Source: Streptomyces sp. NBC_00271 (lineage in GTDB: Bacteria > Actinomycetota > Actinomycetes > Streptomycetales > Streptomycetaceae). Taken from it: a stretch of 64,000 nt of DNA. Positions within the stretch are counted from its first letter, which is position 1, and every line of letters starts with the position of its first letter. Shown here piece by piece: positions 58,564 to 64,000 of the stretch. Location: positions 4,898,001-4,962,000 of the forward strand of contig NZ_CP108070.1 in assembly GCF_036178845.1 (NCBI RefSeq). Direction: 5' to 3'. A model generated the notes under the pieces. That model made no database searches. It was given only the letters and a program-made list of their open reading frames with translations, and was not told where the DNA came from. A program made the position numbers and the translations under genes.

Positions 58564-59742
58564 TCAGCCGTGGAGGGTGCCGCCCGCCTCGTCCTCGAAT
58601 ATCTCCGGCCAGTAGCGCCAGCCGTCGTCGCCCTCCAGCGTGGGGGTGGGGTCGCAGGCGATCGGGTCGACCGTGGCGAGGGTCTGGGCCATGGTGGCGG
58701 CCAGTTGTTCGTAGGAGTCGGTGAGGTCGTGGGTCGCGTCGAGGGCCTTCTCTCGGTGGAGCAGCCAGAGCGTGAAGGCGAGGGTGGAGATGTCGGCGTT
58801 GAGGGGGCGCAGGGTGATGTCCGGCTCGCTCCAGGCGAGGACCGCGCCCGTGGTGCCGTCCACCACGAGGCTGGTGTCCTCGATGAGGTAGCCGAGGCGT
58901 ATCAGGCGGTCGGCCGTCGGAGGGAGTTCGTCGGCGGAGAAGTCGTCGGGGCGCTGGTCCGCGTAGTAGTCGGCGAGGGCCGGCAGGGGCACTTCCGTGT
59001 CCAGCTGGAAGAGGAGGCCGTCCTCGGGCAGGCCGGTCTCGCGCAGGAAGCGACGGGTCGGCTCGTGCACGAGCGCGGGCGGGAAGTCGACGTCCTCGAA
59101 GCGCATGATCGCGCCCGCGCCGAACTCCTCGTCCAGCAGCCGCTTGGGCAGGTCGAGGACGAGGCCCTCGCCGGGGCCGGCGATCCGGGCGAGGGGGCGG
59201 ATCAGGGCGGCCATCCGCCAGTACGGCGCCACTTCGCCGCCGGCGCCCGCCTCGAAGACCGCGGCGAGGGACTCGGAGGCCTCCGTGACCGCCTTCGGGC
59301 CGAACCGGCCCTCGTGGGAGGCGAACCGTCCGCGGGACGCCGTCAGTTCCTCCGTCGCCGCCGAGAAGCGCACCAGGGCTTCCAGGGAGGGGGCCAGGGG
59401 CGCGAGGTCCATCAGAGCCGGGTCGGAGAAGAAGTACGTCGTGGCGACCTTCCCCGTCGCCCCGTCCAGGACGATCGACTCCAGGTCCCGGTCGAAGGTC
59501 CGCAGGGCTCCCACGACCAGCTGGTCCTGGAGCTCCGTGGCGAGTTTGTCGGCGTCACCGGCCAGGTCGGCGACCCTGCGCAGCCCGTGCTCCCGCAGGG
59601 CGCCGAAGCTCAGCAGCGTGCCCTCGGCCGGCAGCCCGGGCCCCGTCAGCCACTGCCGTGTGTCCGTGTGCGTGATGTATGGATCCAGCTCGTCCTCGGT
59701 CAGCGTGATCGCGCCGACGACATCGGTGTCAGTCGTGCTCAT
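58564..59742 (-). CDS. Tandem SUKH-4 family protein
   Basis: 392 residues built of two related SUKH-4 domains. Domain 1 (about 12-170) has THTDTRQWLTGPGLPAEGTL ... LESIVLDGATGKVATTYF. Domain 2 (about 220-385) has HEPTRRFLRETGLPEDGLLF ... TSLVVDGTTGAVLAWSE and closing helices (ALDATHDLTDSYEQLAATMA). SUKH-4 proteins are often immunity proteins of contact-toxin systems or solitary cytosolic proteins in Streptomyces. No toxin gene lies nearby. Start ATG 59742. Confidence 0.8.
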   Translation of the reverse strand: MSTTDTDVVGAITLTEDELDPYITHTDTRQWLTGPGLPAEGTLLSFGALREHGLRRVADLAGDADKLATELQDQLVVGALRTFDRDLESIVLDGATGKVATTYFFSDPALMDLAPLAPSLEALVRFSAATEELTASRGRFASHEGRFGPKAVTEASESLAAVFEAGAGGEVAPYWRMAALIRPLARIAGPGEGLVLDLPKRLLDEEFGAGAIMRFEDVDFPPALVHEPTRRFLRETGLPEDGLLFQLDTEVPLPALADYYADQRPDDFSADELPPTADRLIRLGYLIEDTSLVVDGTTGAVLAWSEPDITLRPLNADISTLAFTLWLLHREKALDATHDLTDSYEQLAATMAQTLATVDPIACDPTPTLEGDDGWRYWPEIFEDEAGGTLHG

Positions 59743-59961
59743 GGCTCCCCCGCGCATGTGAACGCATATGTGCTTCCCGCGGGGAACTCGCCGCCGCCCA
59801 GCGGCACTTCCCCACTGACCGAGAACCATACGCCGCCCCACTGACAACGCCGGAAACCCGCAGGCACGCAGGGCGCACGGCCCGGAAACACGCGGGTTCA
59901 AGCCATCGGGGGGCGCCCGGTCGTGGCCGACACCGACGATCAGCCGCGGCCGCCGCCCGGC

Positions 59962-60129
59962 TCAGGTGAGGTACAGGCCGCCCAGGACGACCACCACGGC
60001 CGCGACGACGAACAGCAGGACCCACAGCGCCAGCTTCCCGACGCTCGGCGGGGGCTCGTAGCGCGGCTGCTCGGGGTCGTGGGTCGTCGTCGGCTCGAAG
60101 TCGCGGGTCGTCGGCTCGGGGGTGGTCAT
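59962..60129 (-). CDS. Small membrane protein of the molybdo-hydroxylase operon
   Basis: 55 residues: a polar Thr/Pro/Glu-rich N-terminus (TTPEPTTRDFEPTTTHDPEQ) and a C-terminal helix (LALWVLLFVVAAVVVVLGGLYLT). ATG 60129 overlaps the stop of the preceding large-subunit gene (ATGA), so it is translated together with it. It may tether or insulate the complex at the membrane, which is an inference. Confidence 0.75.
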   Translation of the reverse strand: MTTPEPTTRDFEPTTTHDPEQPRYEPPPSVGKLALWVLLFVVAAVVVVLGGLYLT

Positions 60130-62432
60130 GACGTGGTCACCACGGCGGCTTGCGGACGGATCGGGAGGCGGTTGACGGGGCGGCCCGTCGCCGCCCGTAC
60201 GGCGGCCGCGACGGCCGCCGGGGACGTCACGACCGGCACCGCGCTGGCCGCCTTCGCGCCGAAGGGGGCGACGACGTCGCGCTCCTCGACGAGCTTGACG
60301 ATGCGGATGTCGGGGGCGTCCAGGGAGGTCGGGAGGGCGTAACCGGTGAGGTCGGGGTGGCGGACCAGACCGCGGGCGGTGCGGAGGTTCTCCGTGAGCG
60401 CGGCACCGACGCCCTGGGTCACGCCCGCCTCGATGCGGGCCGTGAGCTGGGCGGGGTTGAGGATCCGGCCGACGTCCTGGGCGAGCGCGAGCTCCACCAC
60501 CCGTACCGAGCCCAGTTCGATGTCCACGTCCACCACCGCGCGGATCGCGCAGAAGGCCAGGCCCACGAAGGCGTCGCCCTGGCCCGCCTCGTCCAGCGGC
60601 TCGGTCGGGTGCGGGCGGCACTGCGCGGTGGCCCACAGCTCCTTGCCGTCCATCGCCTCCGTGACGGTCGTCGAGAGCACACCGTCGTAGGAGGTGATCT
60701 TGCCGTCGGTGATCTGGAGGAGCTCCGTGGACATGCCGAACTTGTGCGCCAGGGGCTGCAGGAGCTGCGTACGGACCATCTTCGCGGCGCGTTCGACCGC
60801 TCCGCCCGACACCCAGGTGTGGCGGCCGCGGCAGCTGGGGCCCGCGGGCGGCTGGTCGGTGTCGACCGGTGCCACGTGCACCTCGTCGATACCGAGGGTC
60901 TCCTGGACGATCTGGCGGGCCAGGGTGGTGAAGCCCTGGCCGGTCTCGACGGCCGCGCACAGCACCGTGGCGACACCGTCGTGGACCTTGACCGTGGCCG
61001 TGGAGACCTCGTCCGCGCCCTCCGAGCCGAGCATGTGGACCATGCCGAGGCCATAGCCGACCCCGCGGCGTACGGCACCGGGTTCGCCCGCTCCCTCGGG
61101 GCCGCCCGGGAGCAGCCACTCGTCCTCGGGGGTGTCCTTGGGGAGCGCGGGCAGGGGGTAGTCGCGTACGGCCTGGAGCAGTTCGGCGACCGGGGCCGGG
61201 CAGGTCACCGTCTGGCCCGTCGGAAGCACGTCCCCGGTGGCCATCGCGTTCTGCAGGCGCAGTTCGGCGGGGTCGAGGGCGAGCTTCTTGGCGAGCTTGT
61301 CCATCTGCGCCTCGTAGGCGGCGCAGACCTGCATGGCGCCCTCGCCGCGCACATGGCCGGAGGGCGGGTTGTTGGTGCGCACGGCCCAGCCCTCGATGAA
61401 GGCGTTCGGGACGACGTAGGGACCGCAGGCGAAGGAGACCGCGGCGGCCAGCGACTCGGCGGACGTGTCGGCGTAGGCGCCCGCGTCGAGCAGGATCTGC
61501 GCCTCGACCTTCACCAACCTGCCCTCGGCGTCGGCGTGGTGGCGGTAGCGCAGGAGGGTGGGGTGCCGGTGGGCGTGGCCGAGGAAGGACTCCTCGCGGG
61601 TCGCGGTGATCTTCACGGGGCAGCCGGTCCGCAGGGCCAGCAGGCCGAGCGGGAGCTGGAAGCCCTGGTCCTCGCGGTCGGCGGTGGCGCCGGGCACTCC
61701 GGTGACGACGACCTTCACCCGCTCGGGCTCCAGGCCGTAGCAGGCGGCGGCGGTGTCGCGATCGGTGTGCGGATCGGTGGAGGCGACATAGAGCTCGACG
61801 CCGCCGTCCGGGCGGGGCACGGCGAGTCCGGCCTCGGCGCCGATCGGGGCCGGGTCCTGGCGGCCGATGCGGTACAGGCCCTCGACGACGACCTCGCCGA
61901 CCGCGTCCGGGTCGCCGTGGCGCAGCGGGATGTGCCGGATCAGGTTGCCGTCGGGGTGCAGGGGTTCGGCCTCGAACGCCTGCTCCGGGTCGGTCACCGG
62001 GTCGAGTACTTCGTACTCGACGATGACGGCCGCGGCGGCCATCCGCGCGGTGTCCGGGTGATCGGCGGCGACGGCCGCGATGGGCTCGCCGTGGTGGCGT
62101 ACGACCTCGGAGGCGAACACCGGGCGGTCCGCACGGCCGCGGCCGTGCAGGGCGGAGCCGGGCACGTCCTCGTGGGTGATGACCGCCCGTACGCCGGGCA
62201 TCTCGCGCGCGTGGCTGGTGTCGATGGACAGAATGCGCGCGTGCGGGTGCGGCGAGCGCAGCACGGCCGCCCACAGCAGGCCCTCGGCCCACAGGTCGGC
62301 CGCGTACGGGAAGGTGCCCTCCGTCTTGGCGCGGGCCTCAGCGGCGGGCAGCGACACGCCGAGCCCGTGCGGCAGCGGCTCGGGGCCGGTTTCGGGTGCC
62401 GCGGAAGTCGCGGTCGCGGTCTCGTTGCTCAC
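60126..62432 (-). CDS. Xanthine dehydrogenase-family molybdopterin-binding subunit, degenerate active site
   Basis: A 768-residue large subunit of the xanthine oxidase/CO dehydrogenase family. It has the hammerhead domain (GVSLPAAEARAKTEGTFPYA, HARILSIDTSHARE) and the Moco domain (PVKITATREESFLGHAHRHP, GHVRGEGAMQVCAAYEAQMD, LARQIVQETLGIDEVHV). Two hallmarks are altered: the GGxFGG loop reads GVPGATADRED, and the C-terminal GAKGVGEP motif with the catalytic Glu reads GAKAASAVP. Classical base-assisted hydroxylation is therefore doubtful. It starts at GTG 62432 overlapping the 2Fe-2S subunit stop. Confidence 0.85.
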   Translation of the reverse strand: MSNETATATSAAPETGPEPLPHGLGVSLPAAEARAKTEGTFPYAADLWAEGLLWAAVLRSPHPHARILSIDTSHAREMPGVRAVITHEDVPGSALHGRGRADRPVFASEVVRHHGEPIAAVAADHPDTARMAAAAVIVEYEVLDPVTDPEQAFEAEPLHPDGNLIRHIPLRHGDPDAVGEVVVEGLYRIGRQDPAPIGAEAGLAVPRPDGGVELYVASTDPHTDRDTAAACYGLEPERVKVVVTGVPGATADREDQGFQLPLGLLALRTGCPVKITATREESFLGHAHRHPTLLRYRHHADAEGRLVKVEAQILLDAGAYADTSAESLAAAVSFACGPYVVPNAFIEGWAVRTNNPPSGHVRGEGAMQVCAAYEAQMDKLAKKLALDPAELRLQNAMATGDVLPTGQTVTCPAPVAELLQAVRDYPLPALPKDTPEDEWLLPGGPEGAGEPGAVRRGVGYGLGMVHMLGSEGADEVSTATVKVHDGVATVLCAAVETGQGFTTLARQIVQETLGIDEVHVAPVDTDQPPAGPSCRGRHTWVSGGAVERAAKMVRTQLLQPLAHKFGMSTELLQITDGKITSYDGVLSTTVTEAMDGKELWATAQCRPHPTEPLDEAGQGDAFVGLAFCAIRAVVDVDIELGSVRVVELALAQDVGRILNPAQLTARIEAGVTQGVGAALTENLRTARGLVRHPDLTGYALPTSLDAPDIRIVKLVEERDVVAPFGAKAASAVPVVTSPAAVAAAVRAATGRPVNRLPIRPQAAVVTTS

Positions 62433-64000
62433 GCCTGGCCTCCGTCCTGGCCGTACGGCTGCTCATACGGCGCCTGGGAGTCGTACGGAGAAGGGTCCTC
62501 GAACGCCGAGGGGTTGACGCCGCCCGCGCCGGGCCCCGCCTGGTGCGGGATGCGCGGTTCGTCCGCGTCCGGTGTGGCCTCGGCGGCGCCCGCGCTGTGC
62601 GCCTGGCGTTCGGCGACGACCTCGCGTACGGCGTCCAAGACCCCGCGGTAGCCGGAGCAGCGGCACAGGTTGCCGCACAGCGCCTGGCGGGTCTCGAGTT
62701 CGGTGGGGGCCGGGTTGCCCTCGAGGAGGTCGTGCACGGTCATGGCCATGCCCGGGACGCAGAAACCGCACTGCACCGCGCCGCACTTGGCGAGGGCGCG
62801 CTGCACGTCCGAGGGCTGTCCGTCGGCGGCGAGGCCTTCGACCGTACGCACCTCACTGCTCGCGGCGGTGACGGCGGGCACCAGGCAGGACGCCACGAGC
62901 CGCCCGTCCACCTGCACGTTGCAGGCTCCGCACTCGCCCTGCGAGCAGCCGTCCTTGGCGCCCGCGAGGCCGAGGCGCTCGCGCAGGACGTAGAGCAGCG
63001 ACTCGCCGATCCAGGCGTCGGTCACGGGGCGGTCGGCGCCGTTGACGCGCAGGACGTAGGAGGCCAGGGGGTGTTCGTCGTGCGGGGGAGGCGCAGAGGT
63101 GTCGGGGTCGCCCGCCTCCGCACCGGCGGCGTCCGGCGCCGGGGTCTCGGGGTGCTCCGAAGGGTGCTCGGGAGGATGCTCCGAACGGTACTCCGAGGAG
63201 TCCTCCGGGACCGCTGCCCGAGCAGTCCGCATGGCCGGGTCGGAGTCCGGTCCGGCCCCGTCCGGGGTCCCGTACGCCTCGGCCGTCGCGGGCGTGGGCC
63301 CGGCGACCGGCTCAGGAGCCTCGTGAGCGGCCTGCGCGGCCGCCTGGGCGGCCTCGGCGGCCGATTCCGCATGCGTGTGCCGCGCGGGCTCCACGGGGCC
63401 CTCAGAGGCCCCCGGGGCCTCGGGGGTCGCCGCGCGCGGTGCGGCGGACCACGGCTCGCCGATCTCCGAGGTCGCCCAGGGCGCCGCCGCACCGCCGGGG
63501 AGCGTGGCGGGCGGGGTGCCGCCCCACTGCTCGACCAGGGCCGACGTGGTGAACTCGCCCGATTCGTCCGGAAGATCACCCACGGCGACCGGGATCGACC
63601 ACTGTCCGGTGACGTCGTGTCCAGGCGCGTCGGCCGGGTGATGACCGGAGGAGGCACCCTCCCGGGTGGCCTCCCCGAAGTCCCACTGCCCGGTGGCGCC
63701 GGGGTGGTACGAAAACCCGTCGTGCGCGGCCTGCTGATGCCCGGACTCCTGGCGCCCGGTCTCGTGGCGTACGGCTTCCTGGTGCGCAGCGTTGGGGTCC
63801 GGCCACTGGACGGCCTCGGCCGGCGCGCCCCAGGTGCCCGTCGCCCCGGGGTCGGCCGCCGGGGGCGTCGTGGTGATCCGGGGGGGCACATAGCCGTGGC
63901 CGGGCGCCGCGAGAGGCGTCTCACGTTCCGCCAAAAGGGCTTCGATTCCGCCCTCGGGGAGCTTGACGAAGGCGGTGGCGCCGTCGTCGTAGTCCCCCTG
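62429..64000 (-). CDS. 2Fe-2S subunit of a molybdo-hydroxylase with long disordered N-terminus, 5' end outside window
   Basis: At least 523 residues, open to the window edge. The C-terminal 160 residues are the standard two-cluster subunit: plant-type [2Fe-2S] Cys in GAKDGCSQGECGACNVQVDG with a later SCLVP, and the second cluster CGAVQCGFCVPGM ... CGNLCRCSGYRGVL, all eight Cys present. Before it come about 340 residues rich in Pro, Ala, Glu and His (HPPEHPSEHPETPAP and the like). The first visible residues (GDYDDGATAFVKLPEGG) are coding-like and in frame. A TTG at 63934 is the only start-like codon in view and is an unlikely true start. Confidence 0.85.
   Translation of the reverse strand, partial: QGDYDDGATAFVKLPEGGIEALLAERETPLAAPGHGYVPPRITTTPPAADPGATGTWGAPAEAVQWPDPNAAHQEAVRHETGRQESGHQQAAHDGFSYHPGATGQWDFGEATREGASSGHHPADAPGHDVTGQWSIPVAVGDLPDESGEFTTSALVEQWGGTPPATLPGGAAAPWATSEIGEPWSAAPRAATPEAPGASEGPVEPARHTHAESAAEAAQAAAQAAHEAPEPVAGPTPATAEAYGTPDGAGPDSDPAMRTARAAVPEDSSEYRSEHPPEHPSEHPETPAPDAAGAEAGDPDTSAPPPHDEHPLASYVLRVNGADRPVTDAWIGESLLYVLRERLGLAGAKDGCSQGECGACNVQVDGRLVASCLVPAVTAASSEVRTVEGLAADGQPSDVQRALAKCGAVQCGFCVPGMAMTVHDLLEGNPAPTELETRQALCGNLCRCSGYRGVLDAVREVVAERQAHSAGAAEATPDADEPRIPHQAGPGAGGVNPSAFEDPSPYDSQAPYEQPYGQDGGQA

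Noticed and set aside
60150..62651. 833-codon open frame opposite the molybdopterin subunit
   Set aside because: It is antisense to a conserved enzyme-family gene and has no start signal or recognisable domain.

Overview
This 64 kb window is a high-GC actinobacterial chromosome segment, almost certainly Streptomyces. The base composition, GTG starts, GTGA/ATGA gene overlaps, DasR (dre) boxes, an SsgA-like sporulation protein and dispersed Streptomyces-type intergenic palindromes all point that way. From memory, the order nagF-nagE1-nagE2 ... cysM-cysO-mec ... clpS-pncB ... ssgG ... hppD matches the S. coelicolor core region around SCO2900-SCO2928. No plasmid or phage module, integrase, CRISPR array or secondary-metabolite synthase was seen.

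Layout. 0-8 kb: the end of an MFS transporter, a DUF445 membrane protein, an exported SGNH hydrolase, a DUF1707 protein and a three-gene ABC-2 exporter. 8-15 kb: a class A penicillin-binding protein, Bcp peroxiredoxin, a DUF3618 protein, a GroES-like protein, a probable guanidine-III riboswitch with its Gdx exporter, a SUKH-like protein, a mosaic HNH nuclease and tRNA-Leu(TAG). 15-20 kb: rdgB, a lipoprotein, rph and the DasR-controlled N-acetylglucosamine PTS. 20-24 kb: an accessory Rrf2/SDR/NTF2-like/exported metallo-beta-lactamase-fold cassette with a repeated candidate operator. 24-29 kb: an RNase Z-like hydrolase, a membrane-anchored PemK-like protein, and the sulfur-carrier cysteine pathway mec-leader peptide-cysO-cysM, then an amino-acid permease. 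29-33 kb: DUF2017, clpS and the NAD salvage genes pncB and pncA. 33-44 kb: a large M6 metalloprotease, two RDD proteins, an SsgA-like protein, a broken aldo/keto reductase, a glycolate-oxidase-like flavoprotein, a TPR protein and hppD. 44-49 kb: an Lrp regulator, a four-gene quaternary-amine ABC importer and an ArsR-type regulator with a large palindrome upstream. 49-57 kb: a Lon-like protease-domain protein, a decayed enolase-superfamily gene beside an IS200/IS605-like hairpin, a MarR/hydrolase pair, IclR, a DEAD/DEAH helicase, an MFS gene broken by a 32-bp palindrome, and tRNA-Cys. 57-64 kb: a sigma factor with a partner membrane protein, a tandem SUKH-4 protein and a molybdo-hydroxylase operon whose large subunit lacks key active-site residues.

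The most interesting points are: the repeated operator in the Rrf2 cassette; the degenerate molybdenum subunit linked to an intact 2Fe-2S subunit with a very long disordered extension; a cysteine-rich leader peptide between mec and cysO, with a CysO that carries residues after its Gly-Gly; three helically phased ATACAAC boxes between clpS and pncB; the mosaic, frameshifted HNH gene; and a small palindromic repeat caught inside a transporter gene.
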